From NCBI GenBank assembly GCA_029556045.1, contig JAKQGS010000083.1:1-43745 (forward strand): 43,745 nt of DNA, written 5' to 3'. Of this stretch, positions 33,501 to 41,317 are shown piece after piece. Position numbers and translations under genes: made by a program. Within the stretch, counting starts at the first letter, position 1. The number at the start of each line of letters is the position of its first letter. The notes under the pieces were generated by a model. That model saw only the letters and a list, made by a program, of their open reading frames with translations. It did no database searches and was not told the origin of the DNA. This DNA is from Pseudomonadota bacterium (lineage in GTDB: Bacteria; Bdellovibrionota; Oligoflexia; Oligoflexales; Oligoflexaceae).

Positions 33501-33689
33501 GGTTCCTCCTCAGGTCTGTCTGTTTGATAAACAACCAAATCGAATCTTATCTTTAAAATCTCATTCCCTAATCTTTGGGATATTCTACCAAAAAGACCTC
33601 ATATTTTTTTAAATAATTTGTCCGTCCATGACATCTGATGTCACTTCCAACCTCAAAATTTCTCCTATATACCCCAAAACCGCAGGATC

Positions 33690-33716
33690 TTGACAACATA
33701 CCGATTTCGTTATATC
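33690..33716 (+). promoter_or_regulatory. Putative promoter of the Xre gene
   Basis: TTGACA (33690-33695) is a perfect -35. The best -10 options are TATATC at a 15-nt spacing or TATCAG at 17 nt. It lies about 40 nt before the Xre start. The rest of the 33501-33754 gap is AT-rich and holds no ORF. Confidence 0.4.
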
Positions 33717-33754
33717 AGCTACCTTATTAGGAGCAATCCTGGGAAGGATTAAAC

Positions 33755-34048
33755 ATGGGTAAAAATAATACTCGATTCAAGGATGTTAAATCTTTCGGTC
33801 AGTCGCTCGGTCTCAATCACTTTGAGATGGAACTTATCCTTGAGAAAAAGAAACTCATCGAAAAACTAAAGAAGGCGCGGGAAAAACAAGGATTGACACA
33901 ATCGGACCTCGCCAGGATAGTCGGAAGTCAGCAGCCAGCCATTTCCAGAATGGAGTCGGGACAGGTTAGCGAAGTCAGCCTGGATTTTCTTTGTAAAGTA
34001 GCTTTCGCGCTTGGTGTATCGGTGACGATTAAGGGAAAAGTTGCATAG
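33755..34048 (+). CDS. Xre-family transcriptional regulator (HigA-like)
   Basis: The 97-aa product has a leader helix (HFEMELILEKKKLIEKLKKAREKQG) and then a full helix-turn-helix: LTQSDLARIVGSQQPAISRMESGQVSEVSLDFLCKVAFALGVSVTI. The shape is that of HigA/RelB-associated Xre antitoxins. No HigB-like toxin ORF lies on either side, so it is an orphan or a stand-alone regulator. AAGGA lies six bases before the ATG. Confidence 0.82.
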   Translation: MGKNNTRFKDVKSFGQSLGLNHFEMELILEKKKLIEKLKKAREKQGLTQSDLARIVGSQQPAISRMESGQVSEVSLDFLCKVAFALGVSVTIKGKVA

Positions 34049-34065
34049 GAAACGGTCAAATCACC

Positions 34066-34748
34066 TCAGATTCCTTCAAGTTCTTCTAAAGCCGCAAGCG
34101 CCGCTTGGCGCACAGCCTTGCGGTCGTCCGTCAGCGACATCTTCTTAAGTTGAGTTCGCGCAGTCCGGATTCTAAAACGACTGCAGGCAATGCATGCGTT
34201 TTGTCTGACATACCACTGGGGATCAGCCAGCGCTTTTTTAATTTGAGGTTGGACGGACTTATCCCCGAAATCCATCAGAACGTACAGGGCATTGAGTCGA
34301 ATACCCCCGCTCTCATCATTTATCAGCAGGGAAGCGATCTTTTTCGCAGCCTTTCCATAGCCCATCCTTCCCAATCCTTTGATGGCATGAAGCCTGACTG
34401 TCATGCGTTCATCCTCCAAAGCTTCCATCAGCAACAGCGCCGCCCTATTATCACCTATGGCTCCAGGCGCCTGGAGGGACCATTTGCGAATGCGGGGATT
34501 CTTTCCATCCTGCGCAGTTTTTAAAGGTGAGGCACCGCAGCCGTCTTAAAGTCCATCAGCTTTTTGATAACTTTTTCGGCAGTTTTATCACTCGAAGTGT
34601 CCAGATCACCAATTAATGTCGCGATCTTCTCGGAACTCATGCGAAACGCTCTCCCATCTATAGGTAAAAATATGCATGCCGTTAACCGGCGTTTATTGTT
34701 GTCTATAACGCCCACACCCAGGCCAAACGGAGCTTCGATGGTGTTCAC
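34066..34748 (-). CDS. HEAT-repeat protein interrupted by an apparent frameshift
   Basis: Two frames together give one coherent helical-repeat protein. The 5' part (GTG 34748 to TAA 34521, 75 aa) ends KVIKKLMDFKTAAVPHL. The other frame continues KTAQDGKNPRIRKWSLQAPGAIGDNRAALLLMEAL EDERMTVRLHAIKGLGRMG and further HEAT units to LEELEGI. One added base in the T5A3 tract (34518-34525) joins them into about 227 aa with five or six HEAT/PBS-lyase repeats. HEAT repeats bind proteins. The first ~45 residues (SVNTIEAPFGLGVGVIDNN) form a separate beta-rich part without a recognised fold. There is no good ribosome site at the GTG, so the true start could be damaged too. A TTG at 34434 could start the 3' part alone. 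Confidence 0.65.
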
Positions 34749-34779
34749 CGATAATACATCAGAACAACCAAATTATAAT

Positions 34780-34797
34780 TAAGCAAATATTTGCTTA
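34780..34797. promoter_or_regulatory. 18-bp perfect palindrome in a divergent promoter region
   Basis: TAAGCAAATATTTGCTTA lies between the HEAT-repeat gene (minus) and the lipoprotein operon (plus). GCAAAT/AATTTGC half-sites recur at 34801-34860. It is a good candidate operator; the Xre regulator at the end of the plus-strand operon could be its ligand. Inferred. Confidence 0.5.
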
Positions 34798-34860
34798 GTC
34801 GCAAATTAGCATGTTAAACTCACTCCATAGACATGCAAAAATTAGCAATTTGGAGGCCGT

Positions 34861-35634
34861 ATGTTACGTCTGATGCCGGTTATTTTTAGTCTTGCCCTGA
34901 TGACGACGTTTGGTTGCAACAAAGCAAAAGAAGGAAAAAGTGCGTCGGTTTCGGTGACCTTTGCTAAAAAGGAAACTGCCGCATTAAACGCCTCACTCAC
35001 GCTCGATGTCACTGAAGGTCAGGTAGCGGGAGATGAACTAACCACCCTCAAAATCAAACCCATTGCGGTTGGCATCAGCGAGGCATTAAACAGCAATTAC
35101 TATATGATCTGGGGATCAAAGAACTGCCGGGGCCAGGAACATACATTTGAGAAAGACGACAAGTCTTACAAATACTCGGTATACCAGGAAATTTGCGCCG
35201 CCAACGACAATGATGAATATCTAAATATGTTGGATCCGGTGGAACTCAATGGGACACTCAATTCTCAGTCTTACCCCGTCCCCCCCGGGAACTATAAGTA
35301 CGTCCAGCTTGCTTTTTGCTCAAGAGGCAAAACCGATGGCGTCAACAACCTGATGTATCGTGCACCCGAAATGCCCGAAGATCATGAGGGGATAAACTGC
35401 GATCCGTTCGTTGGTTATACTGAAACCGGTGTGAATGTTCCCGAAGGGGGTTCCGTGACTGTTAAGTTGACCTACGACTTGGATAGTTTAGTGGACTATA
35501 TGAAGAACTCCCCGGATATGCCCGCAGAAGAACCCGGTCCACACGACTATAACTGCTATTGGACTCCGGATGGCATGACCCAATATTGTCCGAAATTCGG
35601 CCAGGGCTCTCTGGTTCCGTCAATTTCGGAGTAA
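34861..35634 (+). CDS. Hypothetical lipoprotein
   Basis: The 257-aa product has a lipoprotein signal, MLRLMPVIFSLALMTTFGC (lipobox TFGC). The rest is beta-rich and acidic, with six or more cysteines (GSKNCRGQ, EICAANDND, AFCSRGK, GINCDPF, YNCYWTP, QYCPKF) that could form disulfides in the periplasm. SVTVKLTYDLDSLV near residue 200 resembles a carbohydrate- or surface-adhesin-like strand pattern, but no family is recognised. GGAGG lies four bases before the ATG. The next gene starts five bases after its stop, so it leads an operon. Confidence 0.7.
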   Translation: MLRLMPVIFSLALMTTFGCNKAKEGKSASVSVTFAKKETAALNASLTLDVTEGQVAGDELTTLKIKPIAVGISEALNSNYYMIWGSKNCRGQEHTFEKDDKSYKYSVYQEICAANDNDEYLNMLDPVELNGTLNSQSYPVPPGNYKYVQLAFCSRGKTDGVNNLMYRAPEMPEDHEGINCDPFVGYTETGVNVPEGGSVTVKLTYDLDSLVDYMKNSPDMPAEEPGPHDYNCYWTPDGMTQYCPKFGQGSLVPSISE

Positions 35635-35638
35635 GTCG

Positions 35639-36310
35639 ATGCGACCCAGTGCAATCCTATTGCCCACTCATCTCGAGAGCGACCTTGAGCAACAGTTCGT
35701 TGATCTGGCAGAGGAGTTTGCTGCCAGATTTAACGAATATGGTTTGCAGGTCAAAGTAAGCCGCCACGAAAAGCCCGTCGATTTTCGCCGGGCCAACTTT
35801 AAGGTACAACGTCTGGCTATTGGCTATCTGGAACACAACTTGGATATCCTCCGAGCCATGTCTGCAAACGGCGAAGGTGTCCGGGATACAAAAGTCTACC
35901 TTTGGCGGGCCTTAAAACGCTTGCAATTGGTGCCTCCCGGCAATGTTCTTGACTACATCCATGATGAAGACATCGTGGAAATTTATTTCCTGGACGAAAT
36001 CCAGGTCTTTCGCAATTTCCGGTTTCTGGAAATGACCAGCTATACGATTGAAGAGATGCTGTGTCGGCCCTGGTATCGCAATACAGGACGCGGAATCAAA
36101 CCGCAGATGCAGCTCATGGGGATCATCCTCAAAGGTAAACTGGGTCGGATTACCCAGCCCACGGAGTGGAACGTCCCAGAGCATGAGTTGTGGGAAAAAG
36201 ATACTGAAGGAAATCATCGGTTTATGATGAAGCTCAAGCACTTTATTCCCTTGCGCAAGGATGGTAGAGTTGTGGCGTTTGTGTCCACCAACAATAGCCG
36301 TCTCCTTTGA
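35639..36310 (+). CDS. Hypothetical protein, possibly PAS-like
   Basis: The 223-aa product has no signal or TM segment. It opens with a helical region (ESDLEQQFVDLAEEFAARFNEYGLQVKV). It continues IVEIYFLDEIQVFRNFRFLEMTSYTIEEMLCRPWYRNT, which looks like a PAS-type sensory core, and ends MMKLKHFIPLRKDGRVVAFVSTNNSRLL, also strand-like. I assign no family. GGAG seven bases before the ATG lies inside the previous gene's end, so it is co-translated with the lipoprotein. An Xre regulator follows 16 nt later. The arrangement suggests a small sensing/regulatory unit; that is inference. Confidence 0.6.
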   Translation: MRPSAILLPTHLESDLEQQFVDLAEEFAARFNEYGLQVKVSRHEKPVDFRRANFKVQRLAIGYLEHNLDILRAMSANGEGVRDTKVYLWRALKRLQLVPPGNVLDYIHDEDIVEIYFLDEIQVFRNFRFLEMTSYTIEEMLCRPWYRNTGRGIKPQMQLMGIILKGKLGRITQPTEWNVPEHELWEKDTEGNHRFMMKLKHFIPLRKDGRVVAFVSTNNSRLL

Positions 36311-36326
36311 CGGGGCTGGGAACACC

Positions 36327-36659
36327 GTGACTCTGAAACGTCCGCAAAAACGATCTCCTAAGAAAGAAATGCCGACCGATAAATCATTGAGCGCCGTCAT
36401 CAAGGCAGCACGCACCGCTAAAGGATTATCTCAGGAGGAATTAGCGCGACTGCTCGGTTACGACAGCGGGCAGTTCGTTTCGGATTGGGAGCGAGGCCAC
36501 TCAGCCATACCCATGAAAAAACTTGCGGAAGTTTGCACCCTTTTGGAGCTCGATCGCGACCAACTATTTGATCTGCTGCTCGACTATTCCATAACCCGCC
36601 TCAGTGACAGTATGCACAAAGAGTTTGAACGGTATGCCTCTGGATCGAAAAAGAAGTAG
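36327..36659 (+). CDS. Xre-family transcriptional regulator
   Basis: The 110-aa product has a basic N-terminus (TLKRPQKRSPKKE) and a classic HTH_3 domain: LSAVIKAARTAKGLSQEELARLLGYDSGQFVSDWERGHSAIPMKKLAEVCTLLELD. A short C-terminal helix region follows. The GTG at 36327 has GGGA five bases upstream; an ATG at 36369 is an alternative with a weak site, and an upstream frame reaches 36261. It ends the lipoprotein operon and probably regulates it or a neighbouring promoter. Confidence 0.82.
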   Translation: MTLKRPQKRSPKKEMPTDKSLSAVIKAARTAKGLSQEELARLLGYDSGQFVSDWERGHSAIPMKKLAEVCTLLELDRDQLFDLLLDYSITRLSDSMHKEFERYASGSKKK

Positions 36660-36779
36660 GGGTATTCTCGGACGGAGTAAGCAATGACCGGACTCCAACT
36701 CAAGCCAACAAATTCACAGCTTATAATGTATGAAGCCAATAATCAAATCCAATAGGATTGTGAGCTAGGAGGACTATTC

Positions 36780-37799
36780 GTGACCTGGATTGTAATCGGT
36801 GTCTCATCGGGTGTACCATGGCCTAAGATTGAAGGAATTTTAACTTTTAAGGGGCACCATTTTACGTTACGTCCAGAAACAGAAGCATTGCTACCTTCTT
36901 TTACTTTTAAAATCCCACATGGAATGACATATGACGAAGGAATGTCCTTATGTCGTGAATTCATGAGCACTCTTAGCTGGGTAGAGGATGCGCCGTTGGA
37001 AGAAGAGAGTGTTTCTGGTGGAGGACACCCAATTAATATAGGAAAAGGTCCACATTGGCGTGCAATAGCTGTCGATAAAGTTCATATCCGATATCTTCCC
37101 GAGGTTACAGATCAAAAAGCTAAGCTGGCTTTAGCGTTATACAGAGAAGCCCACAACGTTAACAGCGTTCCCTACAAATTTCTTGGATTTTTCAAAATCC
37201 TTAATATCATCCTAAAAACGAAGACGGAACATTCGAATTGGATTAATAATAATCTCGATAGAATTGACAGTTCGGAAGCAAAAAAAGTAATCTCAACGAT
37301 TAAGCGATCGCAAAACGATGTTGGGCGGTATCTTTATGAGTCAGGCCGATGTGCAATAGCTCACGCCTTTGATGACACTCGCCTGGTGAATCCTGATGAT
37401 ATTGGACATCAGAGACGCCTCCAAGTCGAACTACCCGTAGTAAAGGCTTTGGCTGAGCATCTGATAGAGCAGGAATTGGGCTTGAAGAGCAAACGAACTT
37501 ACCATAGGGAACATCAATACGAACTTGAAGGTTTTCGGCATTTTCTTAACCATGATCTGATAGCCCGCCTTTCTAACGGGGAGTCTATCAACCTGGATAC
37601 TCCGATACAACTTGGTAGGATTTCGATTAAACTCCATGAGCAATCTCCATTTCCAGCATTATGTGATCTCAAATGCAGATATCAAGAAGCTATAAATGGC
37701 TCACTCCATCTAGAAGCTACCTCGGACGATGCCCTGGTTTTTGTCACGATGAGATTAAATGTAGTGTCAACACACATATTTCGCTTTTCCCCAGCATAG
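36780..37799 (+). CDS. Hypothetical protein, MauJ-like
   Basis: The 339-aa product is soluble. A central block ALYREAHNVNSVPYKFLGFFKILNIIL, followed by GRYLYESGRCAIAHAFDDTRLVNPDD, resembles proteins annotated as methylamine-utilisation MauJ. That block also resembles HEPN-like all-helical domains with an R-x(4-6)-H pattern (here RCAIAH). No methylamine genes are near, so the MauJ label carries no metabolic meaning here. The C-terminal ~90 aa are beta-rich (ISIKLHEQSPFPALCDLKCRY). GTG start with AGGAGG seven bases upstream. The gene is AT-richer than the core region and marks the start of the right-hand accessory zone. Confidence 0.55.
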   Translation: MTWIVIGVSSGVPWPKIEGILTFKGHHFTLRPETEALLPSFTFKIPHGMTYDEGMSLCREFMSTLSWVEDAPLEEESVSGGGHPINIGKGPHWRAIAVDKVHIRYLPEVTDQKAKLALALYREAHNVNSVPYKFLGFFKILNIILKTKTEHSNWINNNLDRIDSSEAKKVISTIKRSQNDVGRYLYESGRCAIAHAFDDTRLVNPDDIGHQRRLQVELPVVKALAEHLIEQELGLKSKRTYHREHQYELEGFRHFLNHDLIARLSNGESINLDTPIQLGRISIKLHEQSPFPALCDLKCRYQEAINGSLHLEATSDDALVFVTMRLNVVSTHIFRFSPA

Positions 37800-37907
37800 C
37801 TGGTTGACGATTTTCACTGCCAACATTTTCACCAGCCATCATTCATACAGCTACCGCGCGAATCAGCATTTTTGGAATATCAAATGATAGTGGTCGCTTG
37901 GTTGCTC

Positions 37908-38033
37908 ACGCATCGCAGTAGCGATGCGTCGAGCCGTTCATTAATGGATAGTTTTACGAATGGGGATTTGCCAAAATACCAAGACTGTCGCACTTGGGCT
38001 CTGGGGGCGAGAAAAGAGCTGGATTAATGAACG
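37908..38033. repeat. Hairpin and 11-bp inverted repeat flanking the first transposase
   Basis: ACGCATCGC-AGTA-GCGATGCGT (37908-37929) is a perfect 9-bp hairpin. CGTTCATTAAT (37935-37945) is the exact inverse of ATTAATGAACG (38023-38033). The latter lies 3 nt past the transposase stop. These may be insertion-sequence end sequences or a transcript terminator; I could not find a matching end on the other side. Confidence 0.4.
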
Positions 38034-38036
38034 AGG

Positions 38037-39380
38037 CTAACCCGTTGATTCCTGGTGAACCTTTATGGCCATGCGTGCCGGCTGGCCATTCCGATTGGTG
38101 AATTTGAATCTCAGTTCCCCATCTTTTTCATAGGGTGTGACGATTTCTACATCCTTCTGTTGGTGCATATCGGTCGAATAAAATACTTCTGCAGGTGTCT
38201 TGTCATTAAGGATTTCCAGAGTCCAGAGATGATTGTAGTCATCGCGAAAGCGTCGGATATCGGCCTCCAGCCGGGTCAAGTTGTGGTGGATTTCAAAACT
38301 TTCTACATAGCCCTTTAGCGTTCGATGTATTCGCTCATGGGAGGCACAGAACTGACCGTAATAAATTGGGCTGTTTAGGAGGTATACGCAGAACTTCGCA
38401 AGGTCATTGCGGCACTCCAGGCGAAACTCGGGCCCGTTGTCGGCCTTGATGATGGCCGGTTTTCCATACTTTATGAAAAGTTCTTCCAAATGATCAATGA
38501 CGTGCGCCGTCGATGTTTCAAGGTATAAAGCCGTCTCGAAAAAAAATCGGGAGCCGGCGTCAGATACTGTTAATAGCTGCAATTTGTAGTTTTCATGTTT
38601 GTGCAAGCATGTGAAATCTACTGTCCAAACCCTAGTGCCCGCAGTAAAAGCCCAACGTTTTTTAATACGGTCCTTTTCCGTCGCGCTTTTCTCGGCATGG
38701 GTGGCTTTAAGTTTGGTGATAGTGGGGATTGATATGGGGTAGTACGTTGCAGGATTGGCTGTGATGTACTTGTAGTATTGATAGGGTGTCCATTGTGGGA
38801 ACTTAATAAACAGGATGAACAGCTGATCCCTTAACCAAACTGGGATTTTGTTGCCAAGACGCCTTGGCCGGGATTTTTTATCTTGAAGTCCAGCCATACC
38901 GTACATTTCATAAGCCATGATCCACTTGCGCAGGGTTTCCGGTGAACGTTCAATGGCGGCACAATAATCTTTGAGAGTGCCCCCAAGGGCTTCAAATTTA
39001 CTCCAATAATCAAGGAGTCTTTTCTTTTGAAAGGCCGACAATCGTGTCACTTTGAAGTTAGGAAAGACCCTCTGGACAGCCTCTTTAAAGCAGGAGAGGA
39101 TGAATATGACAGCCCCATGTAGGACGAGTTGCAGCCGCAACTGGCTGACCAAGGATTTGAGCTGGGCTGTTTCCCGATTGGCTCGATCCAGGTTTTGCTG
39201 TTGGAGGAAAATTTGGGGTTTGCCATACGACATAAGAAAATCGCGGCTTTTATTGATTCTCTTACTGACAGCCTGTTTTGAAACGCCCAATTCACGGGCA
39301 ATATCGGCCAAGCTCATCTCAGGTTTTGCATAATGCAAAATTGAGGCTTGTATTGCGGGATGTAAACAAGATAAAGTCAT
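38037..39380 (-). CDS. DDE transposase with integrase core (rve) domain
   Basis: The 447-aa product has an N-terminal helix-turn-helix (MSLADIARELGVSKQAVSKRINKSRDFL) and a second DNA-binding region (KDYCAAIERSPETLRKWIMAYEMYGMAGLQDKKSRPRRLG). The rve catalytic domain has the DDE residues in VWTVDFTCL, IIKADNGPEF and ASHERIHRTLKGY. A C-terminal beta domain follows. The ATG has no ribosome site. It sits against a hairpin that contains TATAAT (minus strand, 39413-39418), so the transcript may begin close by. The gene appears intact. IS family not determined; it differs from the neighbouring IS481-like transposase. Confidence 0.82.
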   Translation of the reverse strand: MTLSCLHPAIQASILHYAKPEMSLADIARELGVSKQAVSKRINKSRDFLMSYGKPQIFLQQQNLDRANRETAQLKSLVSQLRLQLVLHGAVIFILSCFKEAVQRVFPNFKVTRLSAFQKKRLLDYWSKFEALGGTLKDYCAAIERSPETLRKWIMAYEMYGMAGLQDKKSRPRRLGNKIPVWLRDQLFILFIKFPQWTPYQYYKYITANPATYYPISIPTITKLKATHAEKSATEKDRIKKRWAFTAGTRVWTVDFTCLHKHENYKLQLLTVSDAGSRFFFETALYLETSTAHVIDHLEELFIKYGKPAIIKADNGPEFRLECRNDLAKFCVYLLNSPIYYGQFCASHERIHRTLKGYVESFEIHHNLTRLEADIRRFRDDYNHLWTLEILNDKTPAEVFYSTDMHQQKDVEIVTPYEKDGELRFKFTNRNGQPARMAIKVHQESTG

Positions 39381-39445
39381 GAGTGCCGTGTTTTTTTTGT
39401 TGTTGCAATGGGATTATATCCCAATACAAAAATCATACGGCACTC
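39381..39445. repeat. Inverted repeat between the two transposase genes
   Basis: GAGTGCCGT (39381-39389) and ACGGCACTC (39437-39445) are perfect inverses. An inner TGGGAT-TAT-ATCCCA hairpin (39409-39423) and T8 runs on both strands lie within or next to them. The element overlaps the first transposase's start region. It could be a terminator/promoter structure or an IS end. Confidence 0.5.
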
Positions 39446-39451
39446 TTTTTT

Positions 39452-40645
39452 TTATGAAAGGAAATTGATATCCCGCCACAGTTGATTATTAACGTGGATG
39501 GATAATTGCCCGGAAATTTCCTGAACTCGAATGTCCTGGCCTAGAACCTTACCGATCAAATAGAGCCGTGAACCTCGTCCTACCCCCTCTCCATTTTTGG
39601 CCTTTTCGTCGTCATTTTTTGGAAGTTTGAAATCATCCAAATACTTTTTAACCGCTTCGATCACATTGAAATATCGATCGGATGGAGTAAAACCTCCAAG
39701 TGCTGAGTGTGGCCGGCCGTAGTTATAGTGTTCAACGAATCGTGAAATTTTTTCCATGGCCTGTTCCTGAGAGATAAAAAACTCCTTATCGATTAGTTCC
39801 CGGTGGATAGTCTTATGAAACGCTTCGATCTTGCCACACGTCTGTGGATGGTGGGCTCGAGCCTTAATATGGTTGACCCCTAGCTTCTGTAGCAGTTTTT
39901 CAAACTGGGTGACCCCACCCCAATGCTTGAACTGAGCTCCCTGATCCGTCAGGACTTCACCCGGAGCACCATGTTTTGCCAAGGCCACATTCAAAACTTC
40001 CAGGACGTTGTCGGCGGTCTGCTCTTTAAACAGACCCCAATTCACCACAAAGCGCGAACAATCGTCGATTGCGGTGATGAGGTACACTTTGTGAGCGCCT
40101 CGGATATAAAAACCCATAATGTCCATTTGCCACATGTCGTTCGGATTGGGGCGAGCGAATCGCTCCCATTCGCCAAGTTCTGCCTCTATGGCCTGCTCAA
40201 CGGTTTTGTTCTGGTCTCCCTTGACGTGATAAGCAGCTTCAGCTGCGCCTTGATCGCCATCGGGCAACCCGTGTTTTTTAAAGATCTTTCGAATGGTATT
40301 TGCCGCAATGTTAACCGATTCAAAGCGAGTCATGTGATCACTTGCGGCAGCAATACCCAGCTCCGGACGCATTTTTTTCAATTGAAGAACCTTTTCAATG
40401 ACCCACAAATTAGTTTTCTTTGGTTGGTGGTGGGGTCTCGTGCTCTTCAACTGCAATCCATTGATACCCCCTTCCTTGAACTGCAAATGCCACTTACGCA
40501 CAAGGCTTTGGGCAACGTCAAATTCCCGAGCCAAATGCCCGTAAGATTCGCCATTTTCAATGCGGGTAACAATCTTGTGTTTAAAATCGACGGAGTGGAC
40601 ACGCGAGGGCCTGCGCGCTGGAGGCGTAACTTCGTTGGTGGTCAT
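39452..40645 (-). CDS. IS481-type DDE transposase
   Basis: The 397-aa product has two N-terminal HTH parts: VDFKHKIVTRIENGESYGHLAREFDVAQSLVRKWHLQFKEGGINGL, and a homeodomain-like part with ELGIAAASDHMTRFESVNIAANTIRKIFKKHGL. The rve core has catalytic Asp in MWQMDIMGF and LTDQGAQF, and Glu in HHPQTCGKIEAFHKTIH. It ends HYNYGRPHSALGGFTPSDRYF, the IS481/IS3-group signature. The ATG at 40645 has AGGG about ten bases upstream; the frame opens 13 codons earlier. It appears full length. Terminal inverted repeats were not identified, although the right side has CTGTAGGTGTTTTATTG on the minus strand, a TGT-type end candidate near 40735. Confidence 0.85.
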   Translation of the reverse strand: MTTNEVTPPARRPSRVHSVDFKHKIVTRIENGESYGHLAREFDVAQSLVRKWHLQFKEGGINGLQLKSTRPHHQPKKTNLWVIEKVLQLKKMRPELGIAAASDHMTRFESVNIAANTIRKIFKKHGLPDGDQGAAEAAYHVKGDQNKTVEQAIEAELGEWERFARPNPNDMWQMDIMGFYIRGAHKVYLITAIDDCSRFVVNWGLFKEQTADNVLEVLNVALAKHGAPGEVLTDQGAQFKHWGGVTQFEKLLQKLGVNHIKARAHHPQTCGKIEAFHKTIHRELIDKEFFISQEQAMEKISRFVEHYNYGRPHSALGGFTPSDRYFNVIEAVKKYLDDFKLPKNDDEKAKNGEGVGRGSRLYLIGKVLGQDIRVQEISGQLSIHVNNQLWRDINFLS

Positions 40646-40790
40646 GATGAATATTCCCTGTTGATTAATGTTAAAATTCGTCAACCGGGTGGGCGCCCGT
40701 CCGGGACCTCAGGGGTGTATCAATAAAACACCTACAGGCTTCCGCCACGTGAAAAATTTCGCCGCCGGAACTCCGCGAATACTTAGATAG
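40646..40790. other. Right flank of the IS481-type gene
   Basis: No gene. It contains a G/C-rich palindromic stretch (CGGGTGGGCGCCCGTCC, about 40686-40702) and an imperfect hairpin with GGTGTAT/AAACACC (about 40713-40731). These probably mark the insertion-sequence end, but the exact boundary cannot be set by eye. Confidence 0.35.
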
Positions 40791-41297
40791 AACGCAGCGA
40801 CGACTCGCCAATAAATCCACGAGTTTTAATTTTCCCGAGACAAGGAAGAAAAAGCTGCGACTACGGAATCGTACTCAGATGTAGATTACCTGGGAGAGAA
40901 CTTTGATGATGCTGTATCGGGAAAAAAGAAACGATTAAATGGCTCAGCGGTTGGTGACCTGATACGAACTTTTGCTGTAGAATTTATCGTGTCAAATCAG
41001 CATGGTAACTCGCTGATAGTATTTGCGGGACAGGCTATAACCCTGAAACGCAATCCCGTTAGGTTGAAAGAGAATCGCCCCAAGGGCCAAACCCCATATG
41101 GGTACCGGAAGAATTTGTTTGGACAGTTGGTCGAATGTGATGCCGAACAGAGGATCATCCGCAGAATGGGCGAGCTGCGGCAAGCTGGAAAGTCGCTGAG
41201 AGACATCGCTCAGTTTTTTAACGACCATGATGTACCAACAAAAAATGAAGGAAGGTGGCAAGCAAATACAATTCGACTAATTCTCAATGCCAATTGA
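40791..41297 (+). pseudogene. 5'-truncated serine recombinase (recombinase domain remnant)
   Basis: An open frame with no ATG runs from a TAG at 40788 to the stop at 41297; a GTG at 40989 would give 102 aa. The residues SDVDYLGENFDDAVSGKKKRL lead to RPKGQTPYGYRKNLFGQLVECDAEQRIIRRMGELRQAGKSLRDIAQFFNDHDVPTKNEGRWQANTIRLIL. The latter is the PF07508-type recombinase domain of large serine recombinases. The resolvase catalytic domain with its nucleophilic Ser, and the zinc/coiled-coil C-terminus, are missing. The IS481-type insertion directly upstream could have removed the 5' part. It is a remnant of a mobile element rather than a working enzyme. Confidence 0.7.
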
Positions 41298-41317
41298 AAA
41301 AAACATATTTTCTTGAT

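Noticed and set aside
37935..39445. Terminal inverted repeats of the first transposase joining 37941 and 39445
   Set aside because: The weak similarity (ATAGTTTTACGAATGGGGAT against ATGATTTTTGTATTGGGAT) needs gaps and the outer bases do not match, so I do not assign IS ends.
39923..40726. 267-codon plus-strand frame across the IS481-type transposase
   Set aside because: Opposite strand of a clear DDE transposase, with no motif of its own.
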